Positions 11,405 to 22,972 of a stretch of DNA of 64,000 nucleotides are shown here, piece after piece (the first letter of the stretch is position 1; each line of letters opens with the position of its first letter). This DNA comes from Letharia columbiana (taxonomy: Eukaryota; Ascomycota; Lecanoromycetes; Lecanorales; Parmeliaceae). Location of the stretch: contig NW_023501042.1 in assembly GCF_014066305.1 (NCBI RefSeq), forward strand, positions 310,001 to 374,000. Reading direction: 5' to 3'. Position numbers and translations under genes: made by a program. The notes below the pieces were generated by a model. It saw only the letters and a program-made list of their open reading frames with translations. It made no database searches and was not told the origin of the DNA.

Positions 11405-12763
11405 ATGCAAACGCAACAGAACAGAAGCAAACAGCCACCAACCAGCTTCCACCCCTCCAATCCGACCATGGACCGAAACCCGAGCTCCAGATATGGCAAC
11501 CCACTGACATTCAACGTCGCCGTCATGTTCCTCTTCTACATCCTCAGCGTCAGCCTATGCCTATCAAGCTTCTCGACTTGCATCTGCGTCATCTTCAACC
11601 CCGTCGGTACCATCCGCACCATCACCAATTATCTCTTCTATGCCCTTGGCTTGAGCATCTTGTTGACTCTTCTGTTCGTCGCTCTGACTGGGGTCTGCTT
11701 CGACAACGAAGCCTCGCCAGAGTCACGGAGCATCCAGGAAATCGTCGGTGAGACGCTGGTTCCGGAAGAGGTACCAGCCTCACAGGATGTTTCCGATGCC
11801 GCGCCCATTCAAGAGGCACATCACGAGGTGTCTGCACCACAGCAGACCGTCGATGCCACACCCATCCAAGAGGCACACCGCGAAGGCTCAGCACCACAGG
11901 GGGTCCTCGAAACCACGCTGACTCAGAAAGCATACCGTGAGGTCTCGGTTCAGCCTACGCCCCGCCTTTCTGACTGTGCAGCTCTACTTGCGCACCAAGC
12001 CGAGTGTGAACGGCTGAGACGTGCCCTTCGACCTCCTTTCATTGAGGCGCAAGCGACGGCAATACACCGTCTGACTGACGCTGATACGTGCGTCGCCAAC
12101 CCCGCTGCTCGCGACGATGGGGCTCCTCCTTTCACGTCTGCAGCTAGTACTTCGCGGCAAACGGCCTTGGAAGACGATCATGAGAAGGGGCAAATCGCTA
12201 TCGCGAAGACCGTGGACGGGGTCCCTCGCTTCTGTGAGGAAATATTAGCTTCACCAGAGGAGATGAGCGATGCAGGTGAGCAGAATGAGAACGCGCTCAA
12301 GGCAAGAGCTGTTAACCACACCGAGGCAGCTGGCCAAACCAAAGCCGCCGACAACGTCATCACCGCTCGCGAGTCTAAGAAGATCGAAAAATGGATAAGC
12401 CAGACCAACTTGGCTAACACTCACACAGTCAAAGCCTGCTGTGGCACGCTGAAGGGAGTCGATGCCAATGACGTGGACATCGATGAGGAAATACCTGAGA
12501 TCATGGTGTGGAGATGTAACGATGGCGGCGCTCTGTCAGACACCCGGAGCCTGAGTCAAGACTCAAGTTTTCAGAAGGCGCTACGCGGGTACATGGGAAA
12601 GAGACTGGATCATGGAGGGAGGCAGAGCAGATCGGGCAATTCTACCCCGAGCTTGGGATTGAGTGCGGAATCTGAGTTTCAAGGCTGGGTTCGCGAGATG
12701 TTCACGCTAGAAAAGGTTGGGAAGAGAAAGGCCGGGGAGAAGAGGAGAGCGCGTAGTGCCTAG
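11405..12763 (+). CDS. Two-helix membrane protein with 22-residue repeats
   Basis: An intronless frame of 452 residues; I do not recognise a family. After a short polar N-terminus there are two hydrophobic helices, about residues 37-64 and 75-97 (YALGLSILLTLLFVALTG). A long hydrophilic tail follows. Near residues 125-190 the tail has three degenerate copies of a unit around APIQEAHHEVSAP, ATPIQEAHREGSAP and TTLTQKAYREVS. The far C-terminus is basic (GKRKAGEKRRARSA). This order of membrane hairpin, acidic middle and basic end recurs on a smaller scale in the protein at 38892-39341, which also has a TG right after its helix. The start at 11405 has a good context (caccATGc), although the frame is open upstream. 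The gene is divergent from paralog A and probably shares its promoter. Orientation in the membrane is unknown. Confidence 0.65.
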   Translation: MQTQQNRSKQPPTSFHPSNPTMDRNPSSRYGNPLTFNVAVMFLFYILSVSLCLSSFSTCICVIFNPVGTIRTITNYLFYALGLSILLTLLFVALTGVCFDNEASPESRSIQEIVGETLVPEEVPASQDVSDAAPIQEAHHEVSAPQQTVDATPIQEAHREGSAPQGVLETTLTQKAYREVSVQPTPRLSDCAALLAHQAECERLRRALRPPFIEAQATAIHRLTDADTCVANPAARDDGAPPFTSAASTSRQTALEDDHEKGQIAIAKTVDGVPRFCEEILASPEEMSDAGEQNENALKARAVNHTEAAGQTKAADNVITARESKKIEKWISQTNLANTHTVKACCGTLKGVDANDVDIDEEIPEIMVWRCNDGGALSDTRSLSQDSSFQKALRGYMGKRLDHGGRQSRSGNSTPSLGLSAESEFQGWVREMFTLEKVGKRKAGEKRRARSA

Positions 12764-12799
12764 GGTTGGTGATGGAGTAGAACAAGGGTGTTTGAGGGA

Positions 12800-13260
12800 T
12801 CGCTAGGGCCTCAGTATCTGTGCGTGGGGCTGTCGGAGGAATCCTTTGCTGTGGAGTGTGGCTCTGACCTAGGAGACCCAGGGGCAGCGGGTAACCACAT
12901 CTTCTTGGCCATAGTCACTAGAACAACGCGAGGTAAATTCCTAACGCCTCGAACGTATTGCAGGATTGACCGCAGCTGCTCGGCGTACTGCAGAAATCTT
13001 TGTGTGCAGGTTTGCAGAGGATCTTTTCCATTTCCCTTTGTTCCTGTCTTGTGAATGTTAACTTCTAGGAAGGAGTTGCAGCGTACCTCTCGAGCCAAGT
13101 GTTCACATCCTGGCGTAGCTCTTCGATGTTGGGATTGATCTTGCTAGGCCAGCCACAGAAGATTCCCTTTGAAGTCGGCTATGGCGAGATTTTGGCCACG
13201 CAAGGCAGCTAGAACCGGCTTTGCGTCGGAGGGAATTTCCGTTGACGATATGTTGGAAGT
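12800..13260 (-). pseudogene. Relic of a class I terpene cyclase
   Basis: On the minus strand, 13169-13087 reads KGIFCGWPSKINPNIEEL then RQDVNTWLE, which resembles the conserved N-terminal part of fungal sesquiterpene cyclases (W-P-S-x-x-N-P...E-V...W-L). A GT donor follows at 13086. Further on, KDFCSTPSSC and FEALGIYLALF resemble the segment before the DDxxE metal-binding motif, but that motif is lost among stops. A later frame gives RSEPHSTAKDSSDS, like the region just after it. No initiating Met, no DDxxE and no NSE triad can be read, so the locus should be inactive. The assignment rests on pattern memory only. The fragment could be part of a longer relic extending beyond 13260. Confidence 0.45.
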
Positions 13261-14296
13261 TGATGCCACGAACAACAAAGAATAAGGATGGGACCCTCCT
13301 TGTGACTGAGGGGAAATGGACGGGGTTTAGGTCCTGGTGATTGTGGGAAGATAATATTCTAAAATTGCGAAATGTTACGAGGGGGACGTTTAAATAATTT
13401 TCTCTTCATGTTACCGTGTATAACGCCGTAGGTCAATTGGAATCGCCTATTAACACTTGGAAGATGTGGAAAATCTCTTCCGATATTGGTTAAAGCTGCA
13501 ATTTATTAGAAGATATCTTATCTACAGACGCACGGCTTTGACTATAGACTTCAATAATTGAAGAGTGAAGGAATATCTACCTACCAAAGTTGGAAGTAAT
13601 ATCCGACTCATGGGACAGGCGAGATGCCATGGTCAGGCCCATCAGCTTCAATCCTTTCCATAGCAGTGGCGCACGAAGCCGTTAGCATACCGCCGTTATG
13701 GTTTCTCACCGAATGCCCCACCAAGCAATATGCCGATGAGATGAAAAATTCCAAAAGTGACCTCCCCCTTCCTTCTCCAATACTATCCCCACAAGCTGAT
13801 CAGATGCCTCACCTCAGGCCCATCCACATAAGTAGGTCAAAAGAACACAAGGATCCCGCTTCGCCGCACGGCAAGAAGACTGGCACCGATAGGCCAATCC
13901 GCGTCGTACGAGTATATTGGCGAACCGGGCCCGTAGGAGAGCAGACGCAAATCAGTTTGAAAATGCCACAGAGGCCGTGGGAAGATGAGAGAGATGACGA
14001 GGAGTATCAAATGGGCAGAGTACAGGACGCAGCTTTTGCTGAATGGAGTCAAATTATCAGGATTGAGATCATGCTCTATCTCTGATGTGAAAAACCATGG
14101 ATCCGAATGAATGCAAGCTCTATCTATCCGCTGTCGCTGCGCCCAACAAGGAGTACTATTAGTTGGGGCTTGAAAGAACAAGAAGGAACGCATGCTGATA
14201 CTAAAGGAGTGTCTGAGTGTCTTTCCCGGAAATTAAACTCCCCAACGTCCGTGCATCCGTTTTCTCATAATGCCTCCCACCCGCATTTCCCTCCCC
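13261..14296. other. Gene-free interval
   Basis: The first part, about 13320-13600, is AT-rich and lacks open frames. A 153-codon plus-strand frame at 13624-14085 has no recognisable domain and a composition that does not argue for coding. Confidence 0.5.
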
Positions 14297-14575
14297 TCAC
14301 TTCTTAGGTTTTTTCGCAACCTTTCCCTTCCCTTTCCCTTTCCCAGACACTTCTTCCCCTGATGGGCTAGAACTAGACTCTAGCGACCTCCCCTTGCCTT
14401 TCCCGGTTGCTTCGTGGCTGGTGCTTTCATCGGGAGGTGACGAAGCTTCTGGGGATTGAATTTCAGGCGAGTTTAGGTGAGTATATTGACTAAATAGATC
14501 CTGGGTGCGCTGGGGTGTATCTGGCGCTCTGGCCTGGCTTGGACCTGCGGTGACTCCCACTGATAATTTTGCCAA
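14297..14575 (-). other. Overlapping frame with a basic KGKG tail
   Basis: This frame overlaps the last 35 codons of the gene at 14473-15548, shifted by two bases. It reads TPQRTQDLFSQYTHLNSPEI, then a Ser/Pro-rich stretch and a basic end (KGKGKGKVAKKPKK). It could be the real C-terminus after an indel, or an alternative frame. No good splice pair was found to join them. Confidence 0.4.
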
Positions 14576-15548
14576 TTCTCGGGTTGCTGCTGGAACAGCG
14601 TTTGAAGGAATTCTATTGCCATTGTAAGCATATCCTCCTCTCCATCAATAGAAGATAGGCCAACTAACTCGCCCTCTATGATGGTTGGAAATCGCAAGAC
14701 TCCTATTCTGGAACACTTGTCATACAGAAAATGAGCTTTGGCTTCGAAAAACGTTTTATGCCTACGCTCATTTATGAAATGAGCCACCATCTGGCAGAGC
14801 TTGTGTTCCGGGTTTGCCAAATTCTTGAAGACGGAGCTTTTGGCTATGATGGCCGGCGAAGCATCATAATCGTAATGTCGACAGACTATTTGCGCAGTGT
14901 CGAATTCGGTAATTCGGTTATCTCCAGCGTCTACACAGCAATGCATGATGGCGTGAATAAGGTAGAGCTGTTCATCCCGTAAGGTTTGAAAATTCAACCC
15001 CGGTTTGCCTTGGGCCCAATCCTTGTGACCCCATGGCAAAGATGTCATCCTCCCTTGGCTGTATGGCAGCAAACCCACCAGTCAGCAAGAGTCTCGTCCA
15101 CACAGAATCACATTCGCACTTACAATCCATCCAGTTCGTCAGCTCCAAATCTGGCTACCGGATTCCTCTCTAGATAAGTTTGAAACAGATCAGAAACCTG
15201 CTTCCTCAAGTAGTCTTTATTCGAGTCCGTCAACTCGTCGAGTTTTTTGTTCAAGCTCTGATCCGGGTTCTCTATTCTCTTGTACAGCGAGTAATTGTTG
15301 TCCGGGGGTTCGCGTCTGCCGTAACAGACGCATACTATGCCTAGGACTTCTTCTCGATTTAACGATCTCCCACGAAACTCGAAAAAATTGTAGCTGGCGA
15401 AGGCGATAATGAATATGGGGATGGACATTTTCGATCCACCAAACACTGGCATATCGCCACTGCTCAGAGACTGCATGACGTGTAATACTGATGTTCCACT
15501 TGAAGGCCCAACTACTGCCGTGGGCTTAGGGGCTAGTCGGTCTGACAT
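14473..15548 (-). CDS. Unrecognised two-exon protein
   Basis: Exons 15548-15124 and 15058-14473 are joined by a 65-bp GTAAGT...CAG intron (15059-15123) that restores DGFQGRMTSLPWGHKDW. The product is 336 residues. I do not recognise a family. The N-terminal part (MPVFGGSKMSIPIFIIAF...) resembles the start of a BTB-type fold only weakly. The C-terminal half is rich in conserved-looking helices with Cys/His residues (IMHCCVDAGDN, QIVCRHYDYD) and ends in a Gln-rich helix. An overlapping frame (14575-14297) carries a more protein-like end, so the true C-terminus is uncertain. A TATA-like box lies near 15815, followed upstream by a tandem repeat array. Confidence 0.6.
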
Positions 15549-15808
15549 TTTGAGCTGAGTTATATCTTGAGCAAGGAATGAGCTGTCGGGCTTTGATGAG
15601 AGCCTGGTAAAGGATGATGATGTGCAGGTCTTTGACGATGAGAGGGTCGAGAGTATCGTATGGGTAGGTGAAAGAACGTCCTAAAGGTGTCTTATGAGGT
15701 GTGTGTGGTCGATGGAAGAACGTAATGAAATGGTGTGTTGAAGGTATGCGCAGAAGGTGTGTGATGCGGAGTATCAAAAGAAAGATGGCATATGGGGAGA
15801 AGGTCAGC

Positions 15809-15815
15809 TTTTATA
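15809..15815 (-). promoter_or_regulatory. Candidate TATA box
   Basis: TATAAAA on the minus strand lies about 265 bp upstream of the ATG at 15548. It is followed by a C/T-rich, purine-poor stretch typical of fungal 5' leaders. Confidence 0.4.
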
Positions 15816-15896
15816 GAACAAGATGGATCCCTTTCATCCTTCCCCTGGCGCTTGCTCGATGTTCCGAATATACCATCGGGATCCTGAGACAGAGCG

Positions 15897-16500
15897 CAGA
15901 CCCCGAGGCCACCATGACCGAAGCCAAGGGCGTCCAAATGGTTGGCTATGGTTCTTACAGAGACCGCACTGTCCGAGATCTGAGGCATGTTTGAGCCTCT
16001 GACGTTGCAAGAGCGTTTCTCAGCATACGGACGACAGCAAAGCACCAACATCATTGGTGACAAAGAGGATGTTGAATATCTTGGAGGTTTCATCTTGCGC
16101 AGCCACAGAGGCCACCATGTCCGAAGCCAAGGGCGTCCAAATGGTTGGCTATGGTTCTTACAGAGACCGCACTGTCCGAGATCTGAGGCATGTTTGAGCC
16201 TCTGACGTTGCAAGAGCGTTTCTCAGCTACGGACGACAGCAAAGCACCAACATCATTGGTGACAAAGAGGATGTTGAATATTTTGGGTTTCATCTTGCGC
16301 AGCCACAGAGGCCACCATGTCCGAAGCCAAGGGCGTCCAAATGGTTGGCTATGATGCTCACAAAGACAGCACTGTCGGAGATCTGAGGCATGTTTGAGCC
16401 TCTGACGTTGCAAGAGCATTTCTCAGCATACGGACGGCAGCAAAGCACCAACATCATTGGTGACAAAGAGAATGATGACATCTTGGATGTTTCCATCTTT
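15897..16500. repeat. Tandem repeat, about 3 copies of a 200-203-bp unit
   Basis: The landmark tgaggcatgtttgagcct recurs at 15981, 16184 and 16384. Copies start near 15897, 16097 and 16300, and the last is partial and more diverged. On the plus strand each copy has gccaccATG followed by a 26-codon frame (MSEAKGVQMVGY...). On the minus strand each reads MPQISDSAV and IANHLDALGFGHGG. Unit lengths are not multiples of three, so no frame runs through the array. It sits directly behind the promoter of the gene at 14473-15548. Confidence 0.9.
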
Positions 16501-16767
16501 GTTTGAGCCTTTGAGGTCTGTAGGAGGGATGTGTCTTCATCGAAGGTGGTCGACCAAGGCAAAACCGTTCCAGCTGCCTAATTGTTTTACCGATGAATGT
16601 TTCTGATGGTTGCTCGCTTGTTTGACGGGAAATGCGCCGCGTCTGAATTCAGCAAGTGTCGTCTCTGGTGGCAATTTGTTTCAGGCACTTATGCCCTTTT
16701 TCTAAATTCTTGGCATGTCAAGCACCACAGCCAAGCGTTTCAATCGCGATGTTTTAAGTCTAGAGTT

Positions 16768-16818
16768 GTGAGAAACGCTCTGCAACGTCAGAGACCCAAA
16801 CACCTCAGACCTCGGATA
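16768..16818. repeat. Inverted partial copy of the 200-bp repeat
   Basis: About 50 bp (gagaaacgctctgcaacgtc and onward to ctcagacctcgga) match the reverse complement of the core of the tandem unit with a few changes. It lies about 270 bp past the array in opposite orientation. Confidence 0.75.
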
Positions 16819-18411
16819 CCGACACCACTCTAGGCTTCGAAAGAGGTAGCTTCCGCCTCTATTAGCTCATCTCACTCTTACTCTCTTATGTCACAGGTCC
16901 ATGGCTTACTTACTACTGGAGTAATTTCATCTGCGGCCAGGCACATACGTGGTAGGGTCCTCAAAAACATGTAAACTGAAGTATTGAATCTGATAGGCGC
17001 TCGCCTAGTGCGCAAGCGAGCTATCGGCTGCTGCCAAGCGCAGCAAGTTCTCCACAGCTAAAGTAAAGTATCAAGCATGACTGAGCAGCGCCCATTTGAT
17101 ATCCTTCGAGCGCATCACCAGGATCTCCTCCTGCTATGCTAGTGATGATGGATTCGGAGTTCCGACTAGGTATCGCTGTATGGGATGATCTTTAGATCTT
17201 TAGTCTAACGTTAGAGGCTCGAGCGGCGGTCACCCTAGAGCTAATAGGGGCAGATTCCGGGGTACATTTCGTATTGCTTGGCATCTTCGCTTAATTGCTT
17301 TCCCCACCTAAATTTGTATGTAGTCAGCAAAGTTCCATGACCCAACCTCTCAGGTAATTTGGGGTTTATTACGTGCTCTTTGGTCTCTAGAACAACAACA
17401 TACAATTTTATCACTAGCACATTGAGGTGGGTTGAATTGCTAGCAAATCTAGTAAGGGGGAGCATTGCAGTGAAATTTGGGTATTTGCATCGGGAGGCGT
17501 TCTTGTATTCAACTATACTTATGATTTTCCGTGGTTGCTGATAGGAAAAACTCTGGTAATTCTCAAATGATTGACCCGTTTACAAGGGAGTGTTACCGGT
17601 GATTAAAGGGCGGAATATGTGTATTCAAGTGCAATGATGTCTACAACAATATCCCGGGTTTCAAGTCGAGATGAAACTCTAGAGGCTTGAGGGAGCCGGC
17701 GCCTTTCCCGCGGCCATCGTAAGGTACTCTATGATTGGACGAAAACTAGACCGTAAGGCGTTAGCTTCGGGACAGACCGCTGTCTGCAAGAAGAAGCTTG
17801 GGAACTCTGGTTCTTCCTCCCCATGCTCTTCGTTCGACGTTGTGCTTCAGGTTATGATCTCAAACCTTCAAATGCTGCCGTGTTGCTCACGAATTGGTCT
17901 GGCATCTTCTGCAAGATGACTGGGGGCTCAAGAGGCCCAAAGTACTGATCGAGAGGGGTCACGATGTTTGGAAATTTGGCTGCTCTCAGTTGGTGTACTT
18001 CTCATTTCGCCCCTTCATTTCAGCTGCAGCTTCGAAGTAAAGGAAGTCCAATCGGTCTGCGATGTGACCCGCTATCTTGCATATTATATTTTACAGCATG
18101 CGCGGATTGTCTGTCTCATATTACAGGCTCTTGGAACAAATCCGAGCCAAGGCTTCATTTCTTTTTTGATAGGCGTGAATTTGCTGTAGGGTTCAGCGTA
18201 TCATTGCAGTGTCGACAAGGAAACAGGCTCGGGGCCGAGCTAGTGTTAATGGTGGTCTGAGTTTCATGCCACAGATGTGTACTCCTAACATTTGGCTTAC
18301 ACTCTCGTCTCGCCCTTTTCTGCCTTTTCCTACTCATCTTACAATCCAATGTTGCTACAGAGCTGTACTGCTCATGACTTGAAATTTGCAGCTATATTGG
18401 AAGATATCCAC
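16819..18411. other. Gene-free interval
   Basis: A 74-codon minus-strand frame at 17241-17465 (reading LPERLGHGTLLTTYKFRW) looks protein-like but has no start context and no recognised family. It may be a fragment of a lost gene. The rest holds nothing I can support. Confidence 0.45.
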
Positions 18412-20102
18412 ATGGATGACATGCAGGAGATGTGGGAGTCGCTAACGAGTTCCACTCCAGCTGCCCGCCGAGATGACAAGAACGATCCACGAGAGCCACC
18501 ACCTCCGGCAACCCCTCTCGAATTTCCCCGCTGTGAGCCTTCGAAGCTTCCAGTCACTGAGTCCGGTGTGTCAAATGACCTTGTCAAGCTATTCAGCAGT
18601 ACTCTCAGAACCGGCCCAACGGCAAAGCACCTCCAAGCTTTGAATGTCAGTCTAGCAAACGAGCTCTCCTTAGAGCAAGTCGTCCCTACAGACTTCATTC
18701 CACATTCCTCCTGGTCAAAATATCCTGCAGCAAGTGAACCTTCGGAGTCATCCCAAGCCGCATTGTCAAGGTCAAAATCATTGAGTAACGGAGCACCAAT
18801 CCCGGGAAAAGACGAATTCTTCGTCCGAGTAAAGGAACTTTTACATAGCAATGAGGATGCCTTTTGTGCCATTCAACGCAAGCCTCCTCTTCCAAATCGT
18901 CAGCCTGCCCGCATCGTTCACTTTCGCAAGTTCTGGGAAGGCTTGCTTCTGGTGGCTGAGCATTGGGATACCAGTCTTGACAAGTACTCGGACAGCAAAC
19001 ATACAGAGAGCAAGTCTGCTATGGATGTAGATGAGCTACGTTCAGAAGCAACCGAGGCTGGGCCGAAAATGGAGACAGACAAGGGTGGAGAACTAAAGAA
19101 GACGTATACAGGACATCGCACGGGGACGGGCCGAGACATGCCAGGCAAATACCGCGAGGACACAGCCTTCGCCTTTGTCGAGACACTCACCTGGGCTTTT
19201 TGTTGCAGGCTAGAGCAACCCCATTCACAACAGAGACTCAACTTACAAGGCACCATCATCCCCATTCTACACGCAGCATCAGTCCATCGCGTGCCAGAAG
19301 ATGTCCGAGAAGCGAGGAGAGGGGTGGCAGAGGGGCCGATGTTAGGTGTTTTCTGCAGAGAGCAAACCTCATTTCGTGGCCTTGACGAAGTTGAAGGTGA
19401 AGGAAAGCAGGAGATCTTGGATTTGCTTCGAGAGACTGGCTTGATGTTGATGCTGGCTCAGAAACGAGCGAGAGAAGGAAAGGAGGAAGAGGTGCCAGGT
19501 AAGGGCAAATGGTGGGCAAACGCACCTCGGTGGGGTGGTGGCGCTGGCGGTGAGCTAGGAGTCGCCGACGAAGAAACCACTGGAGACCCCACATCATTCG
19601 AATTCTCACGCAAAAGACTGAAGAAGTCGAGCCGCATGGACGCTTGGATGAGTTTGCAACCGCCTTCCAGCATCTGGGAGAGAGGCGTGAGGTATCAACA
19701 ACTTGGGAAAGATAAGAATAGCGAGTATGACGACGTAAGTGAGGCCAACGGAAGGGCTCAGACTCATCCCGGTACCCGTGTGTGTCCTTGTTGCATGTGA
19801 TTTACTAATCACCACTCTAGATCTATCTGGTCTCAGCCATCAACCACCACATTTCCATCCTCCACCTTCGCATCCACCAGAAATATATCGACTATCTTCT
19901 CAAAACCCCAGATCAATCCAAGGTCTCCAACGCACCGCAGCAGACATGGTATGCACTTGAGATGAAGCGATCAAAATGGTTCGACCTTCTTATCGCGGAC
20001 GACAGAGTGGAAGCAATGAGAGGCATCTGGGCCATCCTGGGCTGGCAGATGAGAGACATGACGGAAGATACAGACAAAGACGATGTTGGGGGGACTGCCT
20101 AA
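18412..20102 (+). CDS. Conserved fungal protein of unknown function
   Basis: Exons 18412-19734 and 19821-20102 are joined by an 86-bp intron (GTAAGT...CTAG) and give 534 residues. The first ATG with good context (ATCCACATGG) begins MDDMQEMWESL. The frame is open upstream with another ATG at 18349. The middle has strongly ordered, conserved-looking segments (ARIVHFRKFWEGLLLVAEHW; ILHAASVHRVPEDVREA). A Lys/Glu-rich and Gly-rich insert follows. The second exon is helical (IYLVSAINHHISILHLRIHQ) and ends in a Trp-rich helix (WFDLLIADDRVEAMRGIWAI). There is no signal peptide or membrane segment. I do not recognise a named domain. Confidence 0.75.
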
Positions 20103-22972
20103 ATGTATGACGATTTGGAGGTAAAGCAGTCCTTGACACACGGAGAATGTGAAGCTCACAGCGTTAAGACCAGGAGTGACGCAAGTCGGGGTTCGGTTGG
20201 ATATTCCAACGTGACCTATGATGAAAGCTAGCCAAGACTATTCGGTTTGGAGGGAATGCCTTATCACTGATGATGATATATGTCTCTGACAGGAAATCCG
20301 TTCCCGCTGCCAACAACTCCGAAGGACTGAACCCCGTTCCTAAGACATGCCATCATCTTCAACATCTTCTTTCATTTCGCTTCGAGAGCCTGCTCGATTT
20401 GAGTTTCGCAGCGACTACAGAGACAACCCCTTCCTGATGCCATATTCTCTTTCGCTTTCTTCGTGTCTGCTAGCATTTCACGTTCATTCCCCATGGCCAT
20501 TCACCCATCCCAGGTCACACTCACTTGTGGTGGTCCGTTTTACACATAAAAAATTAGATCCCCAATGATGGTTTCTCGCTTTCACACATCATCCCAGTTC
20601 AAGATTCTGCAAACTGAACCGTTCACTCATTTTGCCTCATGTAATGTGAGATTCTTACTTGATTTTTGGCCACATAACATATACTACCTACACAGAGAAG
20701 TACAATAGGGTGTGGTGGGCACAACGCCCTGGATCCCAAAACCAGACCACCCTGCCCTGTCTATTCACACTTTCATATACGTGGTCAGAGGATTATCTCG
20801 CGACACCGCCGTAAGACTTGACCCTTCTGCGGTTGCAAAGCCTGCCCCAGCATTAGATTGGGTTCAATCTCCGGCGTATGATGCACCACACTCCGAATGG
20901 AGAGGTATGGGCAGGCTTTTCCGAAGCTTATTAATGACTTCCATTCTTAGCAAACATGGAAGTACTGCTCATCTAAAAGCTTTTCAGAGCTCCTAATTCC
21001 CTTCTGGTTGGAATCGCATTCGGAATCCTGTGGACCACTTGTGGTCCTGGTCCTTATCAGAAGCTGGCAAAGCTACTATACTACCACCATTGACACTGCG
21101 CAGCCAAGCAACTATAGGTTGGTTATCTTGAGAGTCTATTCATCAGAAAATCTTCGACCAGCACACGAGTTCAGATCCTTGGACGGCCGCTTCGACGCGG
21201 ATACTCTTCGTTTGCTACGCAACTCGGCAAAGAACGGAGGGGCTGCAGTGTGTACAACGGCGTCTTCGAAAGCTGAAGGTGCATCGTCAGGCTCGATTAC
21301 TGTCAGCAGCAAATTCGAAGAGATCATATCGCCGGTTGTGGATCGAGTATGGTGGCAGAAGAATGTAATATACGAGGACCTTCGGCGACTCATCCCGCGC
21401 ATTTGACCTTCTGATATGGATCGCGCTGGCCAATCTACCGTTATTGGAAGTCATGTGGATGGTCTCGTGTTGTTATACCCAGGCTCGTCGTCGTCACAGG
21501 GTGGCCAATCATCCAAGTATCTTATCCTTTCGAGGCCGACATCCACCACACAAAGCAAGACAATGACAACTGGTTACAGCTCGTCCACCAATCGGAAGAG
21601 AAGTCGAGAGCCGCCGAACAATGCAATGGAAGTCTTGCCACAGAAGTCCATAGATTCCGCACTGCATTTGGTAGCCATCAATGAAGCCTACTCGGTCCGC
21701 AAGTAACAAGCAAGTCACCACCACACCAACGTCATCATCCGCTCGATGCCCTTCCGCCGAATCCGAAGCCAGTATGGAGGATGACACCACTGGCATGGAC
21801 TCCAGCGCGAAAGCCTTGGTCCACGGAAGGGCCAACGGCGCAACGAACGCTCTTACATTTCCATGACTGAGCTCAAATTGACCAAGTGCTCGCGGACGCG
21901 TATATGACTCTCACCCGTTGAACAGCCACAGACACACGGCGAAGTCTCGATCGAGCGATTGCGACGCCAAAGAGTATGGAGGCTAGAAGGGAGAGCGCAA
22001 CCCGCTCACAAGAGTCCAAGCTTGCCGAGGCAGAAAAGGAAAACCGATGATGCTCGTTCGCCGCAGCGATAAGACGAAAACACCGCCGTCCTGGCGTAGC
22101 TCGTCGGTCGCCTGCGGACGGCTCATCGCCTTACCGATGGTGACGAAGCCGACACCTTTTCCTGACCATGCCGAGAAGAGAGTTCCCGGCTTTCGCCACC
22201 AAAAAAAAAACACGAGGGCAACAGACGGAAGCCTGCAGCCTGCAGGTCACACCGACTGGCTCGACGAAAACAGGAAGCCTACATCTCATGTCCTGCAGAC
22301 TCATGAGTAAGTAAAAGCCATGTTATGTTCCCAGAAAAGAAGCCAGTCGCGAAGACAGCACAGCTCAACGCAACGGAGCCGGAAAGGATCCATCCGCGCG
22401 AAGAGAACAAAACAGCAAGCATTCCCAAACCACTGGTCCGATCGATAGGACAAGGGGAAGCACAATTGGCCCTGGGTGGGGGGGGGGTCCTCGACGGTAG
22501 TAGAGCCAAGCAGGGCCGCGCAGGAGGAGTCGGCCGGACTTCGCCGCCGACGTGAGGTGTTGCAGCAGCAGGCCAATTTCGAAGAGCGAGAAAGGGCAGG
22601 GAGAGGATGTGGAGGGGGATACGAAAGGCGGTGAATACGCAAGCGGGCACGACGCTCGAACCCGACGGCCCCGACGCTCGTGGGTCGGAGGTTCGAAGTA
22701 CGGAGACGATCGAGTATGGTTCCATGTTTTTCACTCAGCACAAAACAGGACGGATGATCGTGGATAGATGATATGCTTGATGCTTCAGTAGGCAGGGTTG
22801 GAGGACAAGAAAGTCGACGACGGGGCCCATAGGGGGCATTCCCGAATGCGGTATCCCCGCGCCATCATCCCCAACGCCGTCGCTCTAATCGACGATTGAA
22901 CGATGCGCCTCCAGAGGAGATTTGATCGGCGATGGAACAGACAGCAAGCGCGACGGATAGGCCGAGCTTGAT
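20103..22972. other. Long gene-free interval
   Basis: Several overlapping short plus-strand frames lie between 20712 and 21866. The longest (21008-21406, 132 codons) has no recognisable domain, and no convincing splice chain links them. Polypurine runs and a G9 tract lie near 22200-22490. Nothing here can be called a gene with confidence. Confidence 0.5.

Noticed and set aside
20712..21866. Chain of short plus-strand frames as a multi-exon gene
   Set aside because: No recognisable domain and no convincing donor/acceptor set linking them.
22640..22690. GGGTTCGAGC on the minus strand as a tRNA T-arm
   Set aside because: No matching anticodon, D-arm or acceptor pairing nearby; no tRNA could be folded anywhere in the window by eye.
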